Assembly (NCBI RefSeq): GCF_018263905.1
Contig: NZ_JAAFZU010000001.1
Location: forward strand, 236,228 to 300,227
Direction of reading: 5' to 3'
Source of the DNA: Loktanella sp. SALINAS62
Lineage (GTDB): Bacteria; Pseudomonadota; Alphaproteobacteria; Rhodobacterales; Rhodobacteraceae
Length of the DNA: 64,000 bases
Positions 1 to 8,507 of this stretch are shown here, in pieces; position 1 is the first letter of the stretch, and every line of letters starts with the position of its first letter. Position numbers and translations under genes: made by a program. Below the pieces are notes generated by a model, which saw only the letters and a program-made list of their open reading frames with translations, did not search any database and was not told the DNA's origin.

Positions 1-1
1 C

Positions 2-568
2 CATAGGGTCAAAAATACGCTAGCAATGGTGCATGCGATGGTATCGCAAACGCTGCGGCAATCCGACAATCTGATCGATGCGCGCGCGTCGATCCAGTCA
101 CGGATCAGCATGATGGCGCAGGCGCACGACCGATTGGTCCACACGACTTGGACCGAAACCCGGATCATGGACGTGACCAATGCCGCGCTGATTCCGCACC
201 GAATGAACGATGACCGTTTTACCATCGATGGCCCCGACCTGCCGATCGGATCAAAGCAGGCGCTTGCGCTGACCATGGCGCTGCACGAATTGGCAACGAA
301 TGCGACGAAATACGGTTCACTTTCACAGGTTGATGGTCAGGTAAGGATCACATGGTATACCGACAACACACCGCTTGAACCGAACTTCAACTTTGTCTGG
401 CAGGAAACCGGCGGACCAGCAGTCGAAAAACCAATGCGTCGGGGGTTCGGTAGCCGGATGATCGAACAGGCGCTGGCCGGATATTTTTCCGGAAACGTGG
501 AACTGGACTATGATCGAAGTGGTTTGTGTTTCAAGCTAATCGCACCCTTAATGGGGCTTCAGGCGTGA
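2..568 (+). CDS. HWE-family sensor histidine kinase, C-terminal part (5' end outside window)
   Basis: This is the kinase core of a sensor histidine kinase, truncated by the window edge. The reading frame is already open at base 2 and begins HRVKNTLAM, which is the phosphoacceptor His box of the HWE/HisKA_2 group. The ATG at 26 is therefore internal, not the true start. Downstream the ATP-binding domain shows the N box HELATNATKYG and the W-x-E residues in FVWQE that give the HWE family its name, then the glycine-rich GFGSRMI. A CheY-like response regulator follows after 43 bp on the same strand, so the two probably form a pair. The sensor domain lies upstream and cannot be seen. The family call is strong; the signal sensed is unknown. 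Confidence 0.88.
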   Translation, partial: HRVKNTLAMVHAMVSQTLRQSDNLIDARASIQSRISMMAQAHDRLVHTTWTETRIMDVTNAALIPHRMNDDRFTIDGPDLPIGSKQALALTMALHELATNATKYGSLSQVDGQVRITWYTDNTPLEPNFNFVWQETGGPAVEKPMRRGFGSRMIEQALAGYFSGNVELDYDRSGLCFKLIAPLMGLQA

Positions 569-611
569 AGTACGACTTTCACGCAAACAGGACACCGGGA
601 TTAAAGCGGGC

Positions 612-995
612 ATGACACTTGCATCCAAAGCGCTTCCAGCCATCCTTGTCGTTGAGGACGAGCCGCTGATCCGAATGGAAGCCGTCGACATGATCGAAGA
701 CGCAGGGTTCAAGGTATATGACGCGGCTTCTGCCGATGCTGCCATTTTGATGATGGAACAATACGACGATATCGGGATTCTGTTTACCGACATCGACATG
801 CCCGGTTCGATGGACGGCATTAAACTGGCCACCTATGTCCGGGACCGCTGGCCGCCCGTGGCTATTGTCATCGCATCCGGCAAGATCGACTATGACCGTA
901 TGTTGGCCCCGCTAGATTCTACATTTTTCCCAAAACCGTATCCCACCGGCCAAATCGTCAAGACCCTAAAGGATATCGCCAGTCGCCTGACCTGA
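612..995 (+). CDS. Single-domain response regulator (CheY-like receiver)
   Basis: This 127-residue protein is only a receiver domain. The acidic pocket is in VVEDE (residues 13-17), the likely phosphoacceptor is Asp60 in FTDIDMPG, and the conserved Lys is Lys108 in FPKPY. There is no DNA-binding or enzymatic output domain, so it must act by protein contact or as a phosphate relay. It sits 43 bp behind the HWE histidine kinase gene, the obvious phosphodonor. Receiver-only partners are common for HWE kinases in alphaproteobacteria; the downstream target here is unknown. The next gene on the other strand ends at 1079, leaving an 83 bp convergent gap that holds a weak GTGCGC/GCGCAC stem but no T-run. 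Confidence 0.88.
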   Translation: MTLASKALPAILVVEDEPLIRMEAVDMIEDAGFKVYDAASADAAILMMEQYDDIGILFTDIDMPGSMDGIKLATYVRDRWPPVAIVIASGKIDYDRMLAPLDSTFFPKPYPTGQIVKTLKDIASRLT

Positions 996-1078
996 CGCAT
1001 GACGTCGTCCGGTGACCGCCGTGCGCCAGGGGATGCTGCGCGCACGATGACAGCCATGACAAGATTGATACGATTGCG

Positions 1079-1228
1079 TCACTCGACGGCGAAATTTTCG
1101 GTTTCGTAGACGATGATGGTCGGCGGTGAGTAGCGTTCCGCCATTGTCAGCGTTCCGGCCTGCATCGCCAGATAGGTCAGGCCGGACAGGATGACAGCGC
1201 CCAGCGTGCCGATGACAAAGCCCTTCAT
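1079..1228 (-). CDS. 49-residue single-span membrane peptide at the 3' end of the formate dehydrogenase genes
   Basis: The peptide starts MKGFVIGTLGAVILSGLTYL and has one clear hydrophobic segment at about residues 3-22, then a short polar tail ending VYETENFAVE. The start is fixed by an ATGA overlap with the stop of the cytochrome b subunit gene and by an AAAGGGAC ribosome site inside that gene. Reading further upstream in frame would only overlap fdhC coding sequence. Translational coupling suggests production in step with the formate dehydrogenase membrane subunit. Small single-span subunits are known in other respiratory complexes such as CydX, but I recognise no family here. A subunit or assembly role is inference. 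Confidence 0.6.
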   Translation of the reverse strand: MKGFVIGTLGAVILSGLTYLAMQAGTLTMAERYSPPTIIVYETENFAVE

Positions 1229-2487
1229 GTGCCGTCCCTTTCGTGCGTTTCGATACGTTCCAGCCAGATCGAATGGTGCTGTTCGGCCCAGTTCCGATCC
1301 ACACGACCCGACCACATCGCCCAGAACGCGCCTTCCATCCCGACCGTGCCGATGTAGACGTGACCAATAAACACCGAAATCAGCAGCAGCCCCACGATGG
1401 CGTGGATCAGCATTGCCCAGCTTAGGGTGCCCAGATCGGCCCAGACGTAGGGGAACATCAGCGTGACGCCCGTCACGACCATCAACCCGCCACCCAGCAC
1501 GGCTGACCAGAAAATCGCTTTTTGCCCCGCGTTGAATTTCTTGGCGGGCGGATGTGGGCCTTCATCCGACAACATGCCGCCGCCTTTGCGTATCCAGTTC
1601 AGGTCAATTTTCGACGGAAGGTTTCCGGGCGCCCACATCACGGCCATCGCCACAACGCCCAAGGCGAACGGCGGAAAGAACATCATGTGACCCCATGTCG
1701 AAATCCAGCCGACAGCGCCCAGCACGTCCTCTCCGAACGGGAGGAACAAGGTTTTGCCGACAGCCAGAACAATCCCGGTCAGGGCCAGCCCGATAAAGCT
1801 GACAGAGGTCATCCAATGCGTGATCCGTTCAAACAGGGTGAACCGTTTGACGGTGCGCGGGCTGCGCCCCTTGGCGATGGGCACCCGGCCCCTGACCGCC
1901 AGAAACAAGGCAAGGATAAACCCCATCCCAAGGATCGCCAGCGTGCCCAGATGGGTGGCAATATCTGCGATACCCAGCCGCCAGTCGCGTGCGAAGGGAC
2001 GTTCGAACAATTCCGCGTTCGGATAAGGCAAAGACGAAATACCGATGATGCGCTGCCCTTCGCGCAGCATCGCGCCGGTATCATCATCAAAGATCGCCCA
2101 AGATTCCGTGAATTTTTCACCGTCGTCCATCGGGCTGTTGGTCATCATCGTATCTGGCACGACACCGTAATCGGGACGGTTCTGTTCCGGTGACGGCCCC
2201 GTCTGATAGCGTTCGGCCTGAAACGTCGTGCGGTCGGTCAGGATTGTGCCCGTCAACAGGCTGCTGGCCGTGTCCTGAATTCCAATGTCTTCGCCATTGT
2301 AAGTCGTCACACCCCACCGCACTTCGGGAACCGTGCGGGCATCACCATCAAAGATTTCAAACACCTGCCAAGCCAGGGCCAGCGCCAAAATCAATGCAAC
2401 GATTGCAGCACCGATCCGATAGGCTTTGAAATCGCGCCCATGATGAGAGACGGCATCATGCTTTTGCGGGCCTGCGTGATCGGTCAT
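1225..2487 (-). CDS. fdhC: Formate dehydrogenase gamma subunit (cytochrome b556)
   Basis: This is the membrane anchor that takes electrons from the Fe-S subunit and passes them to quinone through b-type hemes. The start chosen is the ATG at 2487, which overlaps the Fe-S subunit stop as TGATG, giving 420 residues. The C-terminal half has four hydrophobic helices with candidate heme His residues in FERITHWMTS, WGHMMFF, LIHAIVG and FIGHVYIG, as in FdnI/FdoI. The N-terminal half is an extra helix at about residues 24-43 plus roughly 140 polar residues that probably face the periplasm. FdnI-type proteins are only about 210-220 residues, so this long N-terminal extension is a notable variant. A 49-residue membrane peptide gene follows with an ATGA overlap. 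Confidence 0.9.
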   Translation of the reverse strand: MTDHAGPQKHDAVSHHGRDFKAYRIGAAIVALILALALAWQVFEIFDGDARTVPEVRWGVTTYNGEDIGIQDTASSLLTGTILTDRTTFQAERYQTGPSPEQNRPDYGVVPDTMMTNSPMDDGEKFTESWAIFDDDTGAMLREGQRIIGISSLPYPNAELFERPFARDWRLGIADIATHLGTLAILGMGFILALFLAVRGRVPIAKGRSPRTVKRFTLFERITHWMTSVSFIGLALTGIVLAVGKTLFLPFGEDVLGAVGWISTWGHMMFFPPFALGVVAMAVMWAPGNLPSKIDLNWIRKGGGMLSDEGPHPPAKKFNAGQKAIFWSAVLGGGLMVVTGVTLMFPYVWADLGTLSWAMLIHAIVGLLLISVFIGHVYIGTVGMEGAFWAMWSGRVDRNWAEQHHSIWLERIETHERDGT

Positions 2488-3080
2488 CAGCTTTGCTCCG
2501 GGTAGTATGCGGTTTTCCAGCCCCATGCACCGGACCCGAACCCGCGCGCGACAACGCGCTCTCGGTAGATTTCCGCGACGACGTCGCCGTCACCGGCCAG
2601 CAGGGCACGAGTTGAACAGACTTCTGCGCAGATTGGCAATTTGCCTTCTGCGATCCGGTTGGCGCCGTATTTGCTATATTCCGCCTCTGACCCGTTTTCT
2701 TCGGGGCCGCCGGCGCAATAGGTGCATTTGTCCATGATGCCACGGGTGCCGAACTGGGTCGCACGCGGGAACTGCGGCGCGCCAAACGGACAGGCATAAA
2801 AACAATAGCCGCAGCCGATACAGGTGTCTTTGTCATGCAGCACCACCCCGATGTCGGTCTGATACAGCGTGCTGACGGGACAGACCGCCACGCAGGGGGC
2901 ATCAGTGCAATGCATGCAGGAAATCGCGATGGATTTTTCGCCCGGTTCACCGTCATTGATGGTCACGACACGCCGTCGCACCATACCCCAAGGCACATCG
3001 TGTTCATTCTTGCACGACGTCGCGCAGGCGTTGCATTCGATACAGCGGTCCGTATCGCAGAGAAATTTCAGTCGCGTCAT
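2487..3080 (-). CDS. fdhB: Formate dehydrogenase beta subunit (4Fe-4S ferredoxin type)
   Basis: This subunit is the electron wire between the molybdenum subunit and the cytochrome b anchor. The 197 residues contain four cysteine clusters of ferredoxin type: CIECNACATSC near the N-terminus, CMHCTDAPCVAVCP, CIGCGYCFYACP, and a split cluster formed by DKCTYC and CAEVC. That is the FdnH/FdoH pattern. There is no separate C-terminal transmembrane anchor like that of E. coli FdnH, so contact with the membrane must be through the gamma subunit. The ATG at 3080 overlaps the stop of the alpha gene as ATGA, which decides the start over an upstream in-frame Met. The product probably crosses the membrane in complex with the Tat-targeted alpha subunit. 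Confidence 0.93.
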   Translation of the reverse strand: MTRLKFLCDTDRCIECNACATSCKNEHDVPWGMVRRRVVTINDGEPGEKSIAISCMHCTDAPCVAVCPVSTLYQTDIGVVLHDKDTCIGCGYCFYACPFGAPQFPRATQFGTRGIMDKCTYCAGGPEENGSEAEYSKYGANRIAEGKLPICAEVCSTRALLAGDGDVVAEIYRERVVARGFGSGAWGWKTAYYPEQS

Positions 3081-6000
3081 ACAGCCTCGATCCGGCAAAG
3101 TGTTGCCTTGGTTTCTTGCATCTGCGTTTCAATGTCATAGCCATAGGTCTGGATCGTGTTTGCAGCCTCGCCGATGACATAAGGTGCGGTGCCTTCGGGA
3201 TAGACCCCTGTCAGATCTTCGCCCATCCAGCGCCCGGCAAAGTGGAACGGCAGGAACACCGTGCCTGGCCCGACGCGGCGCGTGACCAGCGCCTTGACCT
3301 TGATCCGCCCGTCCGGCGACACGACCCAGCAGTCGTTGCCGTCGCTCACACCCGCCGTGGCGGCATCGGCGGGATTCATTTCGACGAACATTTCCTGCTG
3401 GAATTCGGCCAGCCATTTATTCGACCGGGTTTCGTCGCCACCGCCTTCGTATTCGACCAACCGGCCAGAGGTCAGGACGATGGGAAATTCGGCGGCGTAG
3501 TCCACCGCCTGAATGGATTCGTACAACACCGGCAACCGCCATTTTCGACGGTCTTCAAACGTCTTGTACTGCGGCAGCAGATCGCGCCGCGATGTCAGCA
3601 GCGGCTCTCGGTGTTGCGGGATCGGGTCCACAAAGGTCCAGACCACGGTCCGTGCCTTGCCGTTGCCATAGGGGGCAAGACCGTGCTTGATCATGACCCG
3701 CTGGATACCGCCCGACAGGTCGGTTTTCCAGTTCACGCGCTGCACCATGTCGCGCAGCGTGGCATTGTCGGGTGGATTGTTTTGGGGATTGTCGGCCAGA
3801 TAGCCTTCGATCGCGGTGATCGCATTTGCACTGTAGTCGGCAAACAGATCCAGGATTGATTTCTGCTCGTCTCCCAGCGTCGCGTCGTTCGCACCGCCCC
3901 AGCTTTCGTCGATTTCCCCGTTGGTATCGTTCCCGGCTTGTTGGCGCAGCGATGACAGCGACAGCTGGTCCATGGCTGTTTGCGCTTCATCTTCGGACAT
4001 GCTCAGCATGTCGTGGCGGAACCGGTCTACCCCCACAGCGATGATGATCAGGCGTTCCTTGGCCGTCAGGTCTTGCGTCCAGCCCAGCGCGTCCAGCATC
4101 CCCAGCGTCCCTTCGGGGTAGCCGTCCTGAATTTCGCTATCGGCGGTAAAACTGTCTTCGGCCAGCAGGTTCTGGCCTTCGTGTTCCACGCCCCAGCGGG
4201 CACGGAACGGCAACCCGCCCTGTGCGACGGATTTGGACGTATCATACAGCAGCGGCGATCCGGGGTGCCCGTCCTGCGGATTGCCCCATGCCGGCCAGGG
4301 CAGGCAGTAGTATTCGCCGATGACCGGTTCCTCACGCCCTTCCAGGGTGACGGAATCGAACTTGTCCTGATGTTCCATATGGCGTTTCAGGCGTTCAGGG
4401 CTTTGCCCGGTGTAGCCGATCGTCCACGTGCCTTTGTTGATTTCGCGCAGCATGTCCTCTGCGATGGGTTCGTCGTTGACGACATTGATGTGTTTGAACA
4501 ATTCGTCCGCAAACCCGAACGCGCGTGCGAAAAGATAGGTAATTTCATAGTCGGATTTGGATTCGAACAGGGGGTCGAACACCTTGTCGCGCCACTGCAC
4601 GGACCGGCTGGAATTGGTCACTGACCCGTGAATCTCTGCCGTCGTGGCAGCGGGCAACAGATACACGTTGTCCCGCTTTTCCGACATGATCGCGACCTGC
4701 GTGGGGTGCGGGTCGATTACGCACAGCACATCGACCGCGTCCATCGCCGCGCGCTGTTCCGGACCGCGTGTGATGGAATTCGCTGCATGCCCCCAGAACA
4801 TCATCGCCTTGACCGGGTTGGGCTGGTCAAGGTTTTCTTCGGGTTCCAGAATGGCATCCATGTAGCGCGACAGCGGCATGCCGGGACGTTCCATCAGCTC
4901 TTTGGATTCGAACCTGTCCATCATCCATTGATAATCGACGTCCCAGACCCGGCACCAATGTTTCCAGGCACCTTCGTCCAGCCCATAATAGGCAGGCAGT
5001 GAATCGCACGACACACCCATATCGGTGGCACCCTGCACATTGTCGTGCCCACGAAAGATGTTGGCCCCACCGCCGGATTTGCCGATATTTCCCAGCACAA
5101 GCTGCAGGATCGATGCGGCCCGCGTTTTGGAACTGCCGACGGTGGACTGCGTCAGACCCATGCACCAGATCAGCGTGCCGGGCCGGTGTTCGGCCAACGT
5201 CCGCGCGACGCGGGCGGTCTGTTCCTGCGGGATGCCAGAGACGCGCTCGACCTCTGCCAGCGTCCATTTATCCGCTTCTTCCCGGATCTGGTCGATGCCC
5301 CAGACCCGCTGGCGCAGGTATTCGGTATCTTCCCAACCGTGGGCAAAAATCTCTCGGACAAGGCCCCACATGAAACCGATATCGGCACCGGGACGGATGC
5401 GGACATATTCGTCGGCATGGGCCGCCGTGCGCGTGAAACGGGGATCGACGACAATCATCTTGGCCCCGTTTTCGTGGCCTTTCAGCACATGCAGCATCGA
5501 CACCGGATGCGCCTCTGCGGGATTGCCGCCGATGATCAGGATGGATTTGGAATTGCGGATATCATTGAACGTATTGGTCATCGCGCCGTAACCAAAGGTA
5601 TTGGCTACCCCTGCAACGGTCGTCGAATGGCAAATCCGCGCTTGGTGATCGACGTTGTTGGTGCCCCAGAACGCCGCGAATTTGCGAAACAGATAGGATT
5701 GCTCGTTCGAATATTTAGCCGACCCAAGCCAATACACGCTGTCGGGCCCGAATTCATCGCGGATCGTCACCAGCTTTTCGCCCAGCTCGGACATCGCCTG
5801 ATCCCAGCTGATACGCTGCCATTCGCCATCGACCTTTTTCATCGGGTATTTCAGGCGGCGTTCCCCGATGGAAATTTCGCGCATGGCCGCACCTTTGGCG
5901 CAGTGCGTGCCTTGGTTGATGGGGGATTCAAATGCCGGTTCCTGCCCGGTCCAGACCCCGTTTTGCACCTCTGCCCACATAGAACAGCCGACTGAACAGA

Positions 6001-6205
6001 ACTGACAGATCGTTTTGTGATAGCTGATGTCTGGCGGTACGATATCGGTCTGCGCCGCTGCGCGCTGCACTTGACCCGCACTGCCCCCGACCGCCCCAAA
6101 TGCCAGACCCATCATCCCTGAATTGCGTAAGAAATCGCGACGGGTCTGCCCCTTGCGTTGGGCGGCGGGTGCGGCGGTAATCGTGGCAGAGCGGCGTCGT
6201 AGCAT
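3077..6205 (-). CDS. fdhA: Formate dehydrogenase alpha subunit, Tat-exported molybdopterin enzyme
   Basis: This is the catalytic subunit of a periplasmic respiratory formate dehydrogenase, oxidising formate to CO2. The 1042-residue protein starts with a twin-arginine signal (TRRDFLRNS, residues 21-29). A 4Fe-4S site follows, formed by Cys67, Cys70, Cys74 and Cys102 in CQFCSVGCSMW and HCAKG. The metal ligand is Cys192, followed by His193, in QARICHSTTV; E. coli FdnG has selenocysteine at this place, so this is the cysteine version and no SECIS element is needed. The C-terminal dinucleotide-binding domain includes LTSGRLVEY. A small Tat accessory gene ends 19 bp upstream and the Fe-S subunit gene overlaps its stop. 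FdhD or FdhE maturation factors are not in the window. Confidence 0.95.
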   Translation of the reverse strand: MLRRRSATITAAPAAQRKGQTRRDFLRNSGMMGLAFGAVGGSAGQVQRAAAQTDIVPPDISYHKTICQFCSVGCSMWAEVQNGVWTGQEPAFESPINQGTHCAKGAAMREISIGERRLKYPMKKVDGEWQRISWDQAMSELGEKLVTIRDEFGPDSVYWLGSAKYSNEQSYLFRKFAAFWGTNNVDHQARICHSTTVAGVANTFGYGAMTNTFNDIRNSKSILIIGGNPAEAHPVSMLHVLKGHENGAKMIVVDPRFTRTAAHADEYVRIRPGADIGFMWGLVREIFAHGWEDTEYLRQRVWGIDQIREEADKWTLAEVERVSGIPQEQTARVARTLAEHRPGTLIWCMGLTQSTVGSSKTRAASILQLVLGNIGKSGGGANIFRGHDNVQGATDMGVSCDSLPAYYGLDEGAWKHWCRVWDVDYQWMMDRFESKELMERPGMPLSRYMDAILEPEENLDQPNPVKAMMFWGHAANSITRGPEQRAAMDAVDVLCVIDPHPTQVAIMSEKRDNVYLLPAATTAEIHGSVTNSSRSVQWRDKVFDPLFESKSDYEITYLFARAFGFADELFKHINVVNDEPIAEDMLREINKGTWTIGYTGQSPERLKRHMEHQDKFDSVTLEGREEPVIGEYYCLPWPAWGNPQDGHPGSPLLYDTSKSVAQGGLPFRARWGVEHEGQNLLAEDSFTADSEIQDGYPEGTLGMLDALGWTQDLTAKERLIIIAVGVDRFRHDMLSMSEDEAQTAMDQLSLSSLRQQAGNDTNGEIDESWGGANDATLGDEQKSILDLFADYSANAITAIEGYLADNPQNNPPDNATLRDMVQRVNWKTDLSGGIQRVMIKHGLAPYGNGKARTVVWTFVDPIPQHREPLLTSRRDLLPQYKTFEDRRKWRLPVLYESIQAVDYAAEFPIVLTSGRLVEYEGGGDETRSNKWLAEFQQEMFVEMNPADAATAGVSDGNDCWVVSPDGRIKVKALVTRRVGPGTVFLPFHFAGRWMGEDLTGVYPEGTAPYVIGEAANTIQTYGYDIETQMQETKATLCRIEAV

Positions 6206-6224
6206 CAGAATATCCTAGCGGGGA

Positions 6225-6422
6225 TCAGCGGCGGGCAAGGCGATAGTATTCGGCAACCCGGTCGGTCGTGGTGAATCGGGGTTGGCGCGGGTCGGCGGGC
6301 TGGTCGGACGTCTGTGCATCGCCACCAGCGGCCTGTGCCTGCGTCCCAAAACTTAACGCAGCGGATGCAAGCGGGACACCGGCCAGCAAGCGGCGACGGG
6401 TCAGATCGGGACGGTCAGTCAT
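6225..6422 (-). CDS. Small Tat-signal formate dehydrogenase accessory protein
   Basis: The product is 65 residues and begins MTDRPDLTRRRLLAGVPLAS, a compact twin-arginine signal, followed by a short polar stretch and a C-terminal TTTDRVAEYYRLARR. This matches the description of the formate dehydrogenase region Tat-target family (TIGR02811 type): tiny Tat-exported proteins of unknown function found beside fdh genes. The start is supported by AGGTGA placed seven bases before the ATG. It lies 41 bp after the triheme cytochrome gene and 19 bp before the alpha subunit gene. A role in assembling or escorting the alpha subunit is plausible but inferred from position only. Confidence 0.8.
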   Translation of the reverse strand: MTDRPDLTRRRLLAGVPLASAALSFGTQAQAAGGDAQTSDQPADPRQPRFTTTDRVAEYYRLARR

Positions 6423-6463
6423 GCAAGTCACCTGACGTTTTTGGAACAATCGTCTTTGGCGCC

Positions 6464-7549
6464 CTAACCGTCTTCTGACGAATTGGGTTCCGGGTTCATG
6501 GCAGGTTGTGCCGAAAACCAGGCGGAAAGTGCCTTTATCTTGTCTTCGGTTAACTGATGCGCTGCCTTCTGCATCAATTCTGCGCGTGGTCCGCCGCCGC
6601 GTTCGCCGTCGCGCCACAGCGTCAATTGTTGTTCAAGGTAGATCCGGCTTTGCCCCGCCAAACGCGGAAAATCCGCAGACTGCGGACCGGCTTTCGGGCC
6701 GTGGCACGACGTGCAGGCTGGCACATCACGCGTACCGGCGGACGCCAGCCGCGCGCCATATGCCATCAATTCTGCATCCGCAGGCGACGACATGGCAGAG
6801 GGGACGACCGGTTGACGGCTGTACCACTCCGCCAGTTCCATCAGGGCTGCCGGGCTGACCCGGCTGGCCGCGACATGCATGATGCCGCTGTCGCGGGTCT
6901 GGTTGACATAGGATTGCAGCGCCTGTTCCAGATACCGCCGTGGCTGGATGTCAAGACGCGGGATTTGCGGGTTGGTGCTGAACCCCGTCACACCGTGACA
7001 CATGGCGCAATACGCCAGATCATCGGGCGCATCGTCGGATATACGCGGACGGGCGGTCAATGCGTCATACTCTGCCTGTGTCATGTCGGGCACCTGCGCC
7101 AGAAATGCCACCACGGGCCAGACGTCGTCGGTCCGGTCTGCGGGCCAATGCGGCATCCCGGACATTTTGACGCCTTCGTCCACGATCCAGTACAGCTCGT
7201 TCACGTTCCAGCCCGCTACCGCCGTCTGGATATGTGGCGGCTTTGGCACCATCGCCGTTGGCACGGCCCAGCGATCCTGCCCCGGTGCCGCATGGCAGAC
7301 GCGGCAGCCCCCATCGAAATGCCTGGCACCCAATGCGACCATGCCGTCCGCGTCCAAATCGGGGACATCGGCCATCGCAGGCGCACGGAACTGAACCGAA
7401 TTGACGTACGCCGTATGCAGCAGCCACGTCACGCCCGGAAAATGCCCGGCGCGCGCGGACACATTATACAGACCGCCGAACACAATCGCTGCCCCGGTGA
7501 TGATCCCCACGGCGGCCATCGCGGCCAAGGTCTGGATCACGCGTTTCAT
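6464..7549 (-). CDS. Membrane-anchored triheme c-type cytochrome
   Basis: This 361-residue protein has an N-terminal hydrophobic segment (about residues 8-27), uncleaved anchor or signal, and three heme c sites: CRVCH, CAMCH and CTSCH, one in each third of the protein. Candidate axial Met residues follow each site, for example in MSGMPHW. The repeated class I cytochrome c domains resemble the cytochrome subunits of membrane-bound dehydrogenases. Its gene overlaps the CtaG-like gene by ATGA and is followed 41 bp later by the formate dehydrogenase genes. It therefore sits exactly between oxidase and dehydrogenase modules. A role as electron carrier to the oxidase is a strong inference; whether its donor is formate dehydrogenase, a quinol oxidoreductase or another enzyme is open. 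Confidence 0.85.
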   Translation of the reverse strand: MKRVIQTLAAMAAVGIITGAAIVFGGLYNVSARAGHFPGVTWLLHTAYVNSVQFRAPAMADVPDLDADGMVALGARHFDGGCRVCHAAPGQDRWAVPTAMVPKPPHIQTAVAGWNVNELYWIVDEGVKMSGMPHWPADRTDDVWPVVAFLAQVPDMTQAEYDALTARPRISDDAPDDLAYCAMCHGVTGFSTNPQIPRLDIQPRRYLEQALQSYVNQTRDSGIMHVAASRVSPAALMELAEWYSRQPVVPSAMSSPADAELMAYGARLASAGTRDVPACTSCHGPKAGPQSADFPRLAGQSRIYLEQQLTLWRDGERGGGPRAELMQKAAHQLTEDKIKALSAWFSAQPAMNPEPNSSEDG

Positions 7550-8118
7550 GGGATTTGTTCCTTATCCAATGCCAGCGTTCCACTGACCAGCCACAGCCCC
7601 GCAACCAGATAGATCGGCGTGCCAATCGCCAGCATCAGCATGCCGCCCAACTGTTGTTCGGCCAGCGCGCCGTCAGCCATCTCGCCCATGCGATACAGCG
7701 GGCGCGGTGCAAGGGTTAGCAGCGCGCCCAGCAGGGTCATATGCATCGATGTCAGCAAAAGCCCCCCGGCCCCGGCCAGACCGCCGGTCCGCAGACACCC
7801 CGCCCAAACGCACAGGCCAACGATCAGAAATACCCCCTGTTCCACCACAAAGGCTGTCGAACTATGCATCGCGGCTTGATGCATGGCAGGCAGGTGAAAC
7901 CCCCAGACCACGACGAATTCCAGCACCGCCGCCAGCAACGGCGACACAGCAAAGATGCTGGTCCACGTCGGAAATCCCAATACCAGCAACGGGGCGGCCA
8001 CGGCGACCAGCCCCATGTGACGCACCATATGGGCCGGGAACATGCCGACCCACGCGCCCCAGGGCGGCGCCCAGATCAGCAGCAATACGGCCAAACCCAG
8101 AACACCTGCGATTTTCAT
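7546..8118 (-). CDS. CtaG-like (caa3-type) cytochrome c oxidase assembly membrane protein
   Basis: The start used is the ATG at 8118, which forms ATGA with the preceding stop and gives 190 residues; an ATG at 8124 is also possible. The protein has about five to six hydrophobic helices and His-Met pairs at helix ends, seen in AHMVRHMG, FHLPAMHQAAMH and SMHMTLLG. These are typical of the Caa3_CtaG family of copper-linked oxidase assembly factors. This family is distinct from the soluble Cox11-type CtaG. Its position directly behind the oxidase structural genes supports a role in copper-site maturation of this oxidase. The gene runs into the triheme cytochrome gene with an ATGA overlap. Confidence 0.75.
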   Translation of the reverse strand: MKIAGVLGLAVLLLIWAPPWGAWVGMFPAHMVRHMGLVAVAAPLLVLGFPTWTSIFAVSPLLAAVLEFVVVWGFHLPAMHQAAMHSSTAFVVEQGVFLIVGLCVWAGCLRTGGLAGAGGLLLTSMHMTLLGALLTLAPRPLYRMGEMADGALAEQQLGGMLMLAIGTPIYLVAGLWLVSGTLALDKEQIP

Positions 8119-8507
8119 TGGCATGTTCCGAACATCAGGATCGGCAGGATCATGAGGACAACACCGATGGCGGACACGACCGACAGCAGAACGGAGACCT
8201 GCCCCAGAAACCGGTTGCGGCTTTCGTCGGTGTCGATGCCCGGCTCTGTCCCGGCCCGTTTGCCACCACCTGCGGACCAGTTGCGCCAACCGATGATTCC
8301 CGTTGCCGCGATCCCGGCAAGTGCGGCAATAGTCAGCGCAATCAGCGCCAGCTGCAGGGTGCCGATATCACCGTTGGTCGTCAGCTTTTCGCACCAGATG
8401 GCCGCCGCACCGTAGCTGATCACAAAGTGAAACGCCCAAATCCAAGGGCCGATCGTGATTTTCATCAGCAGGCCAACGCCGGTCCCGAATTCATTGTGCG
8501 TGCTCAT
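8115..8507 (-). CDS. Three-helix membrane protein within the oxidase operon
   Basis: This 130-residue protein starts at the ATG that overlaps the oxidase subunit I-III stop (ATGA). Three hydrophobic segments are visible, at about residues 15-37, 51-74 and 101-125. A polar loop rich in Gly, Lys, Glu and Arg lies between the second and third. I do not recognise a named family. Oxidase operons often carry a small hydrophobic subunit IV or an assembly protein at this position. Translational coupling on both sides argues that this is part of the oxidase complex or its assembly. The function is inferred from context only. Confidence 0.6.
   Translation of the reverse strand: MSTHNEFGTGVGLLMKITIGPWIWAFHFVISYGAAAIWCEKLTTNGDIGTLQLALIALTIAALAGIAATGIIGWRNWSAGGGKRAGTEPGIDTDESRNRFLGQVSVLLSVVSAIGVVLMILPILMFGTCQ

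Noticed and set aside
3077-6205. Selenocysteine in the formate dehydrogenase active site
   Set aside because: The codon at residue 192 is Cys (ICHSTTV), and there is no in-frame TGA or SECIS-like need.
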